A program made the position numbers and the translations under genes. From Acipenser ruthenus (lineage: Eukaryota; Chordata; Actinopteri; Acipenseriformes; Acipenseridae), in assembly GCF_902713425.1 (NCBI RefSeq), contig NC_081217.1:17016159-17080158 (forward strand): a stretch of 64,000 nucleotides of DNA, written 5' to 3'. The notes under the pieces are model-generated. The model saw only the letters and a list, made by a program, of their open reading frames with translations, was not told the DNA's origin and did no database searches. Of the stretch, positions 11,701-22,946 are shown piece after piece. Numbering within the stretch: position 1 is the stretch's first letter; each line of letters begins with the position of its first letter.

Positions 11701-13595
11701 AGCGTGGTGTCACAGGGAGGATCTCTGATGAAGATAAAGTTAAAGTGAACACTGCCAGGAGTCTGAAGGTGAAAGGCTGAGCAGCCAACTCTAATACACG
11801 TTTCCCATAGTAAACACACAGCAAAGTGTATTAAAGTACAGGGAAAACATTGAGGTACAGTAAGGTGTGTTAAAAACATGGCAAATTATGGTAAATTAAT
11901 AGTATAACCATGAAAAAAGCATGGGGGGAAAACTGTAAAAATACAATCCAAAATTTACCGGGGTAAGCTTTTATAAGGGAAACTTTGCATGTTTTGAAGA
12001 CTACTAAACAGTAGGGGTGTAGTAATACAGTGAAGGCGCAATATGTATCACAGGTCATGGTACAGCATGCATCACCGTACATGTGATGGTCCTGATAGGG
12101 TACTATGATGAGTAATAAGATTGAGTGATCATTAATGATGCTGTTTTGTTAAAAGACAAAACTCAAATGAGAGAGGGAGAGTGTGTATCCATTCCAGCTG
12201 TTAATCGCCTTTATTCATCATTCAAGAACTTTGTGGTTGGGCTACAAGTGTGTTCCTTTGGGTCCTGTATCACGATACACACGCCCCTCGATTTGAATAC
12301 TGTACATCGTGAAGAAAGTCTTGTGATTATTAATACACAGTGGCCAGTGGAAATAGCGCTACCCTAAAACTTCTAACCCTGCTGAATATGGGAAGTCTTC
12401 CCATTGTGTTTTGTATTGTACTCAGTTATGTTCAGTGGTGGTTTGTCTGCAGGCCCAGCAGGTGTACAGATGGCTGGTGGTGGGGAGCGGGCAGCCTTCG
12501 CTGAGAATCCTCCCGCTCGCGGAGTGCCGAGGGCAGTGCAGCTCCTTCAACGTGTGGCTGGAACCAGGGGACATGGGTGAGCTCAGGCTGTGGCTGCTCT
12601 TGTGAATCTTCTTACTGTTAATTTAACAGAAGCAGCGGCTGGCTCAACAGTGAACCATGACATCGCTGCGTCCCTGCCCTCATCAAAACACAAAACAAAC
12701 ATTACCTAACAAAAAAAGTAAAAGCAGTTGTGTGTTTTTCTTCTGGAGAGGGTGTTTGTGTTAAATGCAGAAACAAGAAGTCACATTGCTAATAACTAGA
12801 TCATTGTTTTTCACATGGCCACACCCATGCAGCTGTCCAAGTGACCTATTGTTGGGATGCAGTTCATTGGTTCGCTCATACAGGAACTGCGACAGGAGTT
12901 TGGCATCCCTGTGTAACACAAAACATTGTGGAGTCCCTAAGCAACAGCCTGCAGGAACCCCACTAAGTGTCAGTGCCAAGGACAGTCAAGAGGTGCTTCA
13001 CAAGATCATAGCATTGATGAATCATTTTAATCATTTGTGTCTGCAGTGATGGTGGGTTTTTTACACCTGGTCCAGTATTGCTGCTCATTCCAGTGACGCT
13101 GGGATGCACACTTCGACACATGTTCTGAATTGGAGTCGCTTTCCAAACACATTTCAGGGTAGCACAGTGATTTGGGTCCCTTTTGAATAAGAACAGTCAG
13201 ACGGGTGGGACCCTGAAGAACTGTTTCAAAACAATCGAAATCCAATACTTTAATAAATACCAGCAATTCTTCCAGATGTTTTTATTATTTTAAAGACCAA
13301 GCTGTTTCAACTTAACGCAAGACTTAATGGTATGGATATGTTTTTTTTTTTTTTTTTGGTCAGTTGACGCTTTTACGTGCAAAATCAGATGACAAGAATC
13401 GCTGTCAGTGTGAAGCCAGTGAGAAGTACTTTATGGTCTGTAGTAATAATGATGTGTGTCCCGTAGTCTTTCAGTTCTGTGCTTCTAGCCGCTCCCTCTT
13501 ATCTCTCCACAGTCTATGCCGATTCCAAGTTCTGGCAGATGGACCTGTTTCCAGGCCGGGGACAGAGCATCGTTTGTGACGGCTTTGCTTTCTGA
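5613..13595 (+). CDS. c6orf89: C6orf89/BRAP-like type II membrane protein, 7 exons, complete
   Basis: Exons: 5613-5801, 6191-6356, 10566-10720, 10910-11061, 11559-11694, 12453-12576, 13513-13595. All have GT/AG borders and the phases agree, giving 334 residues; the human protein is about 347. The N-terminus (residues 1-63) matches the human cytosolic start, with YEKLSE and [11 protein letters not shown]. Exon 2 supplies the single membrane anchor ([15 protein letters not shown]) followed by SLPIAKKY, a stretch nearly identical to human. The later exons form the luminal domain, including EWWRSH, a Cys pair NCSEC, and the C-terminus IVCDGFAF. Human C6orf89 (bombesin receptor-activated protein) is a Golgi/midbody-associated protein linked to histone deacetylase enhancement and cell-cycle control; its biochemistry is unsettled. 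Identity rests on recalled similarity along the whole length. The start is the first ATG of the conserved N-terminus. Confidence 0.9.
7062..8670 (-). mobile_element. Tc1-like transposon relic in intron 2 of the C6orf89-like gene
   Basis: Inverted ends share TAGTCAAAAGTTTACATACC (7067-7086 and 8651-8670 complement), followed inward by a second matching block around AATTTCTAGAAATT. The outer bases on the right are replaced by a TATC microsatellite. On the minus strand about 7860-7395 encodes Tc1 transposase pieces: VLWSGETK (usually SDE or TDE), [23 protein letters not shown] (usually QDNDPKHT) and GLNLIENLW. Two catalytic Asp positions are therefore changed as well as the frame being broken; the copy is dead. 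A CR1-like LINE piece is inserted in its N-terminal coding part. Confidence 0.85.
8085..8607 (-). mobile_element. CR1-like LINE fragment nested in the Tc1 relic
   Basis: Read on the minus strand, it gives the end of a reverse transcriptase: KFADD-like FADDIKIGG, then a stretch containing [14 protein letters not shown] and YEKDL. This is the layout of CR1-clade LINE palms in vertebrates. It has no start or end of its own, so it is a truncated copy lying within the transposon. Confidence 0.7.
8671..8746. repeat. (TATC)n microsatellite
   Basis: About 19 TATC/TATG-type units directly abutting the right end of the Tc1 relic. Confidence 0.95.
9114..9247. mobile_element. Palindromic MITE, 134 bp, 5-bp TSD
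   Basis: Starts CAGGGATGGAAATAAGAC and ends with the near-perfect inverse, TCTTATTTCCATCCCTG. TGATA flanks both sides (9109-9113 and 9248-9252). Related copies lie at about 17055, 20533 and 21878. A CAGGG terminus with a 5-bp TSD suggests a small hAT-like family; no transposase is present. Confidence 0.8.
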
Positions 13596-15754
13596 TCAGC
13601 CCCTGCAAGCAGTCTGTGGAAAGATAAGCGGATGCCAGCCAGCTCCTGCAGCGAAACAGCAACGTCAGTCTGTCTGTCTGCCTGTCTGACTAGGACTCCA
13701 CCCACTAAACCAGGCCCTCCAGGACTGTGATTGGACCCCCTGCACTAAACAATGTCTGAACACCCAGCTGCCTGATGTCACCAACGCTGGCCAAAATGCA
13801 TGAAGCATCTTGTAAACAACAGACGTGACCAATGAAACTCTCTCCAAATCTGTATGTCAGTCTGTCAATGAGAACCGCAGTGAACTTGTTTTGTGGAAGC
13901 TCACCACTGCTGTGTTTTGTGCTGTGTTTTTGAAAAAAAAAGCCCTGCATTTAAATGTACATCTGTTTTGAATTAGCAGCAGACAGTTTAAGGAATGGCT
14001 TGCTCAAGGGCCTTATCGAATCTCTACAATAGCAATAACGCTGGACATGGCACGCTGAACCCATACTTATTGGAAAGGTCCTGTGTTTGTATTCCTGGGT
14101 CAGTCCTGTGCAGTAACTGATCTAATGTGCTAATAAGAAGCATTACTGAATCAGGGTTTGAATGAGGGTTGGGTCAATTAGCAGGTCTGTCTTCACACAG
14201 AGAGTAAATAGAATAAAAGAAACACTACTACCGGTTTCACACAAGGCTGCTTTTGTTTTGTCTTGCTTTGTTTTTTTCATTCTAAATATTCTTTTTTATT
14301 ACTTTTTGGCTCTTGTGTGTATCCGATACTGTTCAGGTCAGTATGCACATGAGTGAAAGGTTTACAGATCACTCAGATGCTCCCATCACTCGAATCTCTC
14401 TGAAGGGTAAAGGCCTGTGCAGTTTGAAGGGCGGGTCTGTCTGTGCTGTGGAGTGTTCCGCGCCCCAGCTGTCATGACATCACCACACAGCATAGGAGGG
14501 TGGGACCCTGCACCTGTTCCCAGTGAGCTCAGCCCCTCTCCTCCCGGCGCCCCGGTGTCCTCTGGGGGTCCCAGCTGCTTCTCGCTGGCTTCCAGCACAC
14601 ATGGAACGCATTATCTTGTTTCCTGTAGAAATATAATTTATTTTCTGTGGGTTTTATTGCATAACAGTGACCAAGCCTCATGTCTGGTGGTATTCAAGTA
14701 TGTGGAGCACGGACTTTACCGTTCCGTCTTGCTTAACTGTGTGTGCATGTCATTACTATACACTGCCAGCACCACATGCTGTAGTACCCAATCATGGGCA
14801 TTTCATTTTCCAGCAAAATCATTTCTCCCTGCATTCTCCACAGGCAAGATCAGCAAAATGATGATGATTATTATTACTAATATTATTATAAAAAAAAAAA
14901 AAAAGTATTGCAACTGTTTAATTGTTGCTGTAATTCCTCATTGCATACAGCCAAAGACTAGGGTGTCTAAGGACTTGAATTTGGGGTGGTCTCGCTATTA
15001 GCCTGTAGAGCCCCACACCACAGGTTAAGTGTCAGTATCCTTGTGTTTGGTTAAACATTTTTAAATATTTGTATTGGGGGATGTGTAAATAATCTGAATA
15101 ATCAAAAAAAAGGGTAAAAATACATTATGTATGTACAAATATTGGTTTGGATTGGATGTGATTTTTTTTCTTTCTCCAAAGGTTTGGATAATGTTTATAA
15201 ATAAAATTCGTATTGTTCTCTAAAATAATGTTTTTTTTATTTGGTTGATGGTAGAGCAAAGAAATTTGAGGCTGTTTATCTTCCAATTCCTTCTAAGTTT
15301 GGGATCCCATGTGGGATCGCACTGCATTGGCAGGAACTGTTTATCCTCACAGCGCAACAGCGGCTCCTACTGGCCAGGTGAGCGTGAGCAGACAATTGCA
15401 GGGCTGACCTTGGTCCTCCAGGGGGCGGTAGCTCGCTGACATACGCTGTCAAGATCTTGGGTGTAAAGAAACGATTGGCTTAACGGCGAGAGCGGCCACA
15501 CCCACTGACCTTCAGTTCCATGATGTGAAAGGATCTTAGCCGACATTCTAAATTGAGTCACAAAAAACCTGGATAGCATGACATTGAAAAACTGATAAAA
15601 AAAAATAAAGTGTGAAAGAATGAAAGATAAAAGGCTTGAAAAATAGTGGTGTTGACACTAACTTACTAATCTCTTGTGCACACTTGACAAAAGCCCCATA
15701 AACTAATTTTTATTTACTTTCTTTGTGCATATGTAGCAGATTCACCCATTCAGG
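13596..15754 (+). other. Presumed 3' UTR of the C6orf89-like gene and spacer
   Basis: No further coding exon is evident. Candidate poly(A) signals AATAAA stand at 14212-14217 and 15200-15205; which one is used cannot be told from sequence. Open frames here (for example around 14417-15001) show no family similarity. Confidence 0.4.
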
Positions 15755-16660
15755 GCTCCAGAGGGATTCAGGTTTGCATCCGCTACCTATTCCATCTTCG
15801 AGGGATTCAGGTTTGCATCCAATACCTATTCCATCCTCGAGTGATTCAGGTTTGCATCCGCTACCTATTCCATCCTCGAGGGATTCAGGTTTGCATCCGC
15901 TACCTATTCCATCCTTGAGGGATTCAGGTTTGCATCCGCTACCTATTCCATCTCGAGGGATTCAGGTTTGAATCCGCTACCTATTCCATCCTCGAGGGAT
16001 TCAGGTTTGCATCCGCTACCTATTCCATCCTCGAGGGATTCAGGTTTGAATCCGCTACCTATTCCATCCTCGAGGGATTCAGGTTTGAATCCGCTACCTA
16101 TTCCATCCTCGAGGGATTCAGGTTTGAATCCGCTACCTATTCCATTCTCGAGGGATTCAGGTTTGAATCCGCTACCTATTCCATCCTCGAGGGATTCAGG
16201 TTTGAATCCGCTACCTATTCCATTCTCGAGGGATTCAGGTTTGAATCCGCTACCTATTCCATCCTCGAGGGATTCAGGTTTGAATCCGCTACCTATTCCA
16301 TCCTCGAGGGATTCAGGTTTGCATCCGCTACCTATTCCATCCTCGAGGGATTCAGGTTTGCATCCGCTACCTATTCCGTCCTCGAGGGATTCAGGTTTGC
16401 ATCCGCTACCTATTCCGTCCTCGAGGGATTCAGGTTTGCATCCGCTACCTATTCCATCCTCGAGGGATTCAGGTTTGCATCCGCTACCTATTCCATCCTC
16501 GAGGGATTCAGGTTTGCATCCGCTACCTATTCCATCCTCGAGGGATTCAGGTTTGAATCCGCTACCTATTCCATCCTCGAGTGATTCAGGTTTGCATCCG
16601 CTACCTATTCCATCCTCGAGGGATTCAGGTTTGCATCCGCTACCTATTCTATCCTGGAGG
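15755..16660. repeat. 39-bp minisatellite, about 23 units
   Basis: The unit is a 39-bp repeat beginning CTCGAGGGATTCAGGTTTGC. Units differ mainly at one site (GCATCC versus GAATCC), with clustered blocks of each variant, which points to expansion of sub-blocks. The length is a multiple of three, so it is open on both strands (13-residue periodicity), but there is no flanking coding context. Confidence 0.95.
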
Positions 16661-16669
16661 GATGCTGTG

Positions 16670-18039
16670 CAGTCTTGAAGGCCACGCCTTTCCTCATACA
16701 GCAAGACAACCTCTTTTATATGTTTTCTCTAGAGGTCTCTCCTCTACCAACCCAATCTACAATCTAACAAACTATTCTAATGGCCCGGGCTCCCGCCCCG
16801 TGAAATGACAATGTGCTTACAAAATATCGAAAATATAAAAGTCCTTTGTTTTACCACTCAGTAGAATGAGGCAATAAACAAGCAAGTTACTGTTTTAATA
16901 TCGCTTTAGTTGTTGTATTTTAAGTAGTTGAATATAGTAGCAACCAACTAGCTCCTATTGTGGCAACAAGCAATTGGATTTGGCGACCAATTCTCTTGGC
17001 CTAGGAGTCATTGGCTCCTCAGGCAAAAAGTTTGTCTGGAGCCCTGCCATTCTAGATTTTAATACATGCTTGATTAGCCATGGGATATACGTGACAAGCT
17101 CAGGTAAGTCTGGCTAAACTCATAGTAAAACCAGGAATGGATCAAACTGCTATGCAATGGGAGACTTATTTGTGTCCCTGTGTAGGTAACATCAGAATAG
17201 AACCAAGGCCAACGAAGCAAATCCAAGTCAGCTTGCCCAGGTAGCTCACAGGCAGGGTGTGTGTGATTCTGTACTCTTGCCTTACTGAACTAATGCTCTG
17301 CTCAGTCCCCCTGGCTGCTGTCCATTACTGAGATCAACAGCTGCCTCCACCTGCATACATGCAAACCCCTGTAACCAGGAGTCAGCATTCTTGAGCGTGC
17401 CTGTTATGCCAGTCACAAAGTAAGTATGGAAGTATTCTTGGTATTAAAACAAGTTGATACGCGCCTCAATATTTCCCTTTGAGAACAGCCTCCTCCCACT
17501 CACTCCATTCCCAGAGCCAGAGAGAAAAGCGATAACAAAGAGAAAAAAACCCTTTTCTTTCAATGCACGGAGCACCCTTTAAATCCATATTTTCCCCCCA
17601 AATCAATCCTAACCCCCTAAAAGACTACATAGACGTGCATGTCCATTACAATACACCTAGATGAACGGTTTCCCTTGTATTCTGTGATAAAGGCTGCTGT
17701 CTAGACCTGTCATACTTTGTTCATGCTGAGTAATGCAATCTTATGAAGTCAGCAGAGATATTTCTTAACATTTCATTAATAAAACCCCTGGTGTTCTGTC
17801 AATAAAGAAGACTTGTGACCTCTCACTTTGATTATTCATCTGGTTGAGCTGATTCACTGATGTGCATGAGAGGACGTCGTGTGTCAGTGTGTGTGTGTGT
17901 GACCCTGCAGTTGTGCTGGTGTGCTCTAAGACAGCAGCAGAGACAGCAGCCACAGCAGCTAGAGCTTTCCTCCAGGAGCTGGGTGTTCCCAGTTTATAAC
18001 AGGCTGCCTGCCTCTCCGCTGTGTTAGTGAACAGGCAGA
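16670..18039. other. Spacer upstream of the PI16-like gene
   Basis: Contains one truncated member of the CAGGGATGG MITE family and otherwise nothing recognised. The last 120 bp are the probable 5' UTR and core promoter of the PI16-like gene; a weak TTTATAA lies at about 17992, roughly 45 bp before the ATG. Confidence 0.35.
17055..17180. mobile_element. Truncated copy of the CAGGGATGG MITE
   Basis: Contains the inner segment GCTTGATTAGCC and the right terminal block ACTGCTATGCAATGGGAG ending in GTCCCTG. The left inverted end is missing. Confidence 0.6.
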
Positions 18040-18458
18040 ATGCAGAGTGGAGAGCTGGTTCGGGGGCTGCTGCTCGCCCTGCTCTGGGGAGGACACTGCT
18101 GGGGTCTCACAGAGGAAGAGAAAAGCAGCATTGTCCTTCTGCACAACGCACTACGCTCTCAGGTCAGCCCCAGCGCCACCAACATGCAGCTCATGGTAAG
18201 GGAAAGGAGCCGTGTCCCCGTCGATGTATTCCAGAGGGGTTGCTATTGCACATGGATTTTAAAAGTTTAGGGGAAGTTTATATGTATTTGTCCCTGTCTC
18301 TATATACAATTTTTGTGGTACTCTGTAGTTTTAATTTTACAAAAAAAAAAAAAAGGTTTCCTAGATGCTGTAACAGTATTTGCACCTTTTTATCTTGCTA
18401 TTCTATTTTGTCTTTTTACCTGTTGACATTCCATATTGGGGAGAACATTGGGGGCAAC

Positions 18459-18521
<63 letters not shown>

Positions 18522-21301
18522 CTGCTTCTACCTGCTACCTAATCACCTCCTGTTCTGTTGATCAGCCCACCTTCCTCAGTGTTCAGTGTAAAGTGTTCTT
18601 TTGGCGTTTCAATATACACAATCATATATTGTGTACTATGGTAAGCTCAGTAGAGACTCTTTGGAAACTCATGTTTCTGCTGAAAAGGGAGCTGAGCTCA
18701 ATAACGTTATTTAAACAGCATCCTCAGATCAGCAACAACAAATCGATAAGCAAACTTACCAAAAGGTCAAAAAGGACGCTTGCTTATTGCAGACCAGCTT
18801 TTTCATTTGATCCTGGAACATGTGCATTGCATTATTTCTGGAGTTAAGTGCTTCAGTTATCACTCGCTGGCCAGAAGAGCGGTCTGTGCTGACAGTATGC
18901 AACTGCTGGGAAAGTCACACTAGGGACTGCTGGGTGGGGAACGGATCCATTTACAAACGTGTTGCTCCAGCCAAGGTGATACCAGATCCCAACACTGGAA
19001 GACGACACCTCATCCCTACAGCTAAACTTAAACAGTTGTGGGGTATTTAAAGGACATGTAGCCCATGATATATTTACAAGCACTGTTATGACCTGACTCC
19101 TACAGGAATCTTAATGTATGATACGGATCCATGCAATATATACAGAGCATTTTTATTATTTTATTTTGGTTCATTTAAAATGTTACTTTACATCACCTGA
19201 CGTTTCCTAACATTTCATTTCTAATTCTTACTTGTTTGATATCCTGTTTACTTGGCTTGCAAACTATTTAAAAAATCGGTTTTTGCAATCGTCTTTCTAA
19301 AAGCTGCATTTCTGAAGTGAGCATGACCTCCAGGGAGGTGCGACTGTAATATCTGCCCCCCTTCAACTGTGACAAAAACATGAGTTGGTAAGTGAAGAAT
19401 ACTGGTTTCAGAGGGGACAGAATTCTCAGCTACACACACCTAGGTGGTCATTTCTAAACGTATGTGAACTCGTCCACATTTGAAATGTTGAAAACGCGCA
19501 TTGTGTGCTTGTGTTAGAAATGGGACTCGGAGCTGGAGGCGCTGGCTGCTCAGTACGCCACCGCCTGCATATGGGACCACAACCCTGACAGGGGGGAGAC
19601 GGGGGAGAACCTGTTCCTGACCAGCGGGCAGCTGAACGGGACTCGAGTGATGCAGAGCTGGTACGAGGAGCACCTGGATTATACCTTCCACACAGGCAGC
19701 TGCACGCCTGGGAAAATGTGTGGCCACTACACCCAGGTGAGATACCCGAACCCCGCCTAGACAGGAGGAAATCACAGGAGACGTCTGTCGTTCAGTTTGA
19801 AGGACTGTTGTCTCTTTCCATCAGTGTTGTTCACTCTGTGTGTTTGTATGAGCCCGTGTTTTCCCCATACTATGCATTGACCAGTTTTTTAATATGCTTT
19901 ACCTCACCTCCCTGGGTTTTACAATACTTATCAGTGCTTTACAACACTTTAACTATGCTTTATTTAACTGCTATGCTTTTTTAAAGGAGCCTTCATGAGA
20001 ACACAGTACAGTATGTGCAAATAATTGCTTGACTGCAAAATAATCCTAGTGATAAAACTGCACAGTGTGGTGATAAACTGACAATAAAACACACACACAA
20101 ACAAACTAACATCTGTTGAATTGCCAGTTTTCTTTTTTTCCTACTTAAGAAAATTAATTTTTTTTTAAAAACTCATTTTACATTGAATGACTGTTTTTTT
20201 TTTCAGGTGGTCTGGGCAAACAGCAACAGAGTTGGGTGTGGAGAACACTTCTGTGAGACAGTGGAGGGGATAGACCAGAAGAGACTCACAATCCTGGTGT
20301 GCAATTACTATCCCAAGTGAGTGAAGATGTGCTGCACTTCTGTATCTTCACTCAATAGAACCAACTGTTCTGCATTTAAACCCTGTCCCGTCTGCTTCTG
20401 TTTCTAGAGGCAATTACCGGGGTATGAAACCGTACGTGTCGGGACCCTCCTGCTCAAGCTGCCCCCCAGACCACACCTGTGTTGAGAAGCTCTGTGGTAA
20501 GTCCTGCTGGAGATTCATCAGAAGTGAAAGTGCAGGGATGGGAATAAGATTCCCATTGCATAGCAGTTTGATCCATTCCTGGTTTTACTATGAGCTTTTA
20601 ATAAGACGCACCTGCGCTTGTTACCTGTACACTGGGGCTAATCAAGCTTGTATTAAAACTCGGAATGGGTAAACAATAGGAGTCTTGCAATAGGAGTCTT
20701 ATCAGCATTATAACATGCAAGACAGAGAGCATGATGAGGGTTCAAAACTATTGCAGCACAAAAAAGGGCTGAAATATATTGGGAAATGTGTGTTTACTTT
20801 AATTATAAACCAGATTGTAGCAAGGTTTGCACAGCATTCCGTAGGAGTGGCACCTCCTAACACAATCCAAAATGGAATGCTACAAAACTAATTACGAACA
20901 ACCCAGGAACTGTTGATTAGATTTATTTTATTAGTTTGGCAACATTCCCAGTTTTACATTTTTTTTTTTACATTGCATTGCGGGGTACAGCTCTTGAAAA
21001 ACAGGCTGCTTTGTTTTCAGATGCTGGGCAGACCTCCACGACTGTGCGGTACGACACAGATCACACAGACGCTGATCCGGGGACGAGCCCCAGCTGGGAG
21101 ACGCACTCTGACAGCTCTCTAGAGAGCAGCTCCGCTCCAGGGACCCCCTCCTACAGCGACAAGAAGATCAGCAGCGAGGAGGCAGAGGTGAATCATGCAG
21201 ACTCTTCGGAAGAGAGGTCCGAAGCCGGCCGAGGTGCTGTGAACCAGCCGTGTGCCAAAGGGATCCTGGCTGTAATCCTGCTGACCGTGTTCCTGCTGTA
21301 A
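18040..21301 (+). CDS. pi16: Peptidase inhibitor 16-like, secreted CAP-domain protein, 5 exons
   Basis: Exons: 18040-18195, 19518-19736, 20207-20316, 20408-20496, 21021-21301; all junctions GT/AG, 284 residues. Residues 1-22 form a signal peptide ([13 protein letters not shown]), followed by LTEEEK as in mammalian PI16. The CAP (SCP/TAPS) domain covers about 24-165 with [21 protein letters not shown], the CAP signature [19 protein letters not shown], and [12 protein letters not shown] short Cys-rich segment ([15 protein letters not shown]) follows. After that comes an acidic Ser/Thr-rich stalk of about 80 residues, much shorter than the human one. The last 13 residues, [13 protein letters not shown], are hydrophobic and fit a GPI-anchor signal. 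PI16 is an extracellular CAP protein of fibroblasts and serum; its molecular activity is poorly defined. The gene follows C6orf89 in the same order as on human 6p21.2. Confidence 0.93.
18463..18516. repeat. (TA)n microsatellite in intron 1 of the PI16-like gene
   Basis: Pure TA dinucleotide run of about 54 bp. Confidence 0.95.
20533..20702. mobile_element. Copy of the CAGGGATGG MITE in intron 4 of the PI16-like gene
   Basis: Begins CAGGGATGGGAATAAGAT and shares TTGCATAGCAGTTTGATCC with the intact copy at 9114. The right end is diverged (AGGAGTCTTA). Confidence 0.65.
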
Positions 21302-21518
21302 ACTGTAGGGCATGGACTCTCCCCCCTCTCCTTTAACCTCAATCAGCCCTCCATTAGCACTGTTGATGATGGCTTTACAACAGACCCCTCTGTTGTTCTG
21401 CAGCTGTGATGAAAACCTTCTAAACAGCAGATTGGAACAGAACTGGAACAGTGGACACACAGATACTGGGTTAACAGTAATACATTGCAGAGCAATTGTA
21501 TATTCCTTTGTACATATG

Positions 21519-21524
21519 AATAAA
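21519..21524 (+). promoter_or_regulatory. Poly(A) signal of the PI16-like gene
   Basis: AATAAA about 220 bp after the stop codon, the first canonical signal downstream. Confidence 0.6.
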
Positions 21525-21877
21525 GAGGAAGTATGACAACGACACAAACGTTATTGTTTCATACATTTAAAAAATAAGCTTTATAACTCATCAAATTTAC
21601 CAGACTTATGAAGGAGTCTCTATTGGATGCAAAAAGATTTGCTTCTTTATTCTCAACGTAACTTCCCAGAGTCTTTGACGGTTCCCTACGCTAGTACATG
21701 ACATCAGCATCATCTCATCCTATTAACAGAAAAAAAAACATATCCTGAAGTATAACACTGAATATAAACACTATATATATATTTATATATATATAAACAC
21801 TGAATTAGGAAAAGCTTTAAAGAATAGTTACAACTGTGGCAATCGCATGAAAAAGATTTTTGGAGCAACACACACTG

Positions 21878-21990
21878 TAGGGATGGAAATAAGACTCCTA
21901 TTGCATAGCAGTTTCACTCAGTCTAGGTTTTAATACAAGCTTGATTAGCCACAGTGTGTACAGGTAACAAGCTCAGGTGAGTATTATTAA
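21878..21990. mobile_element. Truncated CAGGGATGG MITE
   Basis: Left end TAGGGATGGAAATAAGAC, then TTGCATAGCAGTTTCACTC and GCTTGATTAGCC as in the sister copies. The right inverted end is missing. Confidence 0.65.
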
Positions 21991-22226
21991 ACTTACAGCA
22001 CATTAACAGAGAATGGGGGTGAAGGAGTTGGGGGAGCGAGGTAGGGATGCTGAGATCTTCGTAACCAGGAGATGTATTTGATATGTCCTTTTTTGTTTTT
22101 GCCTAACTAGCCCCACCCCCATTGGTTATTTGCAGTCAGCATGCAGTGGAGGGGAGGGCGGAGCTCAGAATCCCAACCCCAGTCAGGACTCTCCAGTGAG
22201 ATTCTTCATTTATGCACATTGCTTAC

Positions 22227-22327
22227 CAGATACTTTGATCTGGATTTCATTGCTATTTAACACCTGATTCCCCCTTGTAGCTTGGCATGAGTACTTCCCA
22301 CTGTGAGGCTGAAGAGCAGAGCTGAAT
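22227..22327 (-). pseudogene. 3' end of an Ig-domain exon (orphan)
   Basis: On the minus strand the sequence reads into ALQPHSGKYSCQATRG and then SNEIQIKVS, ending with a GT splice donor at phase 1. This is the F-strand YxC motif and G-strand of an Ig-like domain, and Ig exons usually end in phase 1. Fc-receptor-like genes of fish have closely similar sequences, but the family cannot be fixed from 30 residues. Upstream on the same strand the frame continues without a stop through a 27-bp minisatellite instead of the rest of an Ig fold, and no other Ig exon is seen nearby. It is either a relic exon swallowed by the repeat or, less likely, a functional repetitive exon. Confidence 0.5.
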
Positions 22328-22946
22328 GGGGCTCCATGTTCACTGTGCAGGTATGGGGCTCCATGTTCACTGTGCAGGTATGGGGCTCCGTGTTCACTGT
22401 GCAGGTGTGGGGCTCCATGTTCACTGTGCAGGTATGGGGCTCCATGTTCACTGTGCAGGCATGGGACTCCGTGTTCACTGTGCAGGTATGGGGCTCCGTG
22501 TTCACTGTGCAGGTATGGGGCTCCATGTTCACTGTGCAGGTATGGGGCTCCGTGTTCACTGTGCAGGTATGGGGCTCCATGTTCACTGTGCAGGTATGGG
22601 GCTCCGTGTTCACTGTGCAGGTATGGGGCTCCGTGTTCACTGTGCAGGTATGGGGCTCCATGTTCACTGTGCAGGTATGGGACTCCATGTTCACTGTGCA
22701 GGTATGGGGCTCCATGTTCACTGTGCAGGTATGGGGCTCCATGTTCACTGTGCAGGTATGGGGCTCCATGTTCACTGTGCAGGTATGGGGCTCCATGTTC
22801 ACTGTGCAGGTATGGGGCTCCATGTTCACTGTGCAGGTATGGGGCTCCATGTTCACTGTGCAGGTATGGGGCTCCATGTTCACTGTGCAGGTATGGGGCT
22901 CCACGTTCACTGTGCAGGTATGGGGCTCCATGAGATTTCTTGTTAA
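22322..22946. repeat. 27-bp minisatellite, about 23 units
   Basis: The unit starts ATGGGGCTCCATGTTCACTG and is 27 bp. Units vary at few sites (CCATG/CCGTG, TATGG/TGTGG). On the minus strand it codes a nine-residue repeat GAPYLHSEH in frame with the Ig exon end at 22227-22327. Confidence 0.95.

Noticed and set aside
14417-15001. 194-codon plus-strand frame after the C6orf89-like gene
   Set aside because: No recognisable motif, includes a poly-Lys run from a poly(A) tract, and lies in the presumed 3' UTR.
15723-16704. Long open frames of 236 and 253 codons on both strands
   Set aside because: They are produced by the 39-bp minisatellite, whose length is a multiple of three; no flanking coding exon or splice context supports them.
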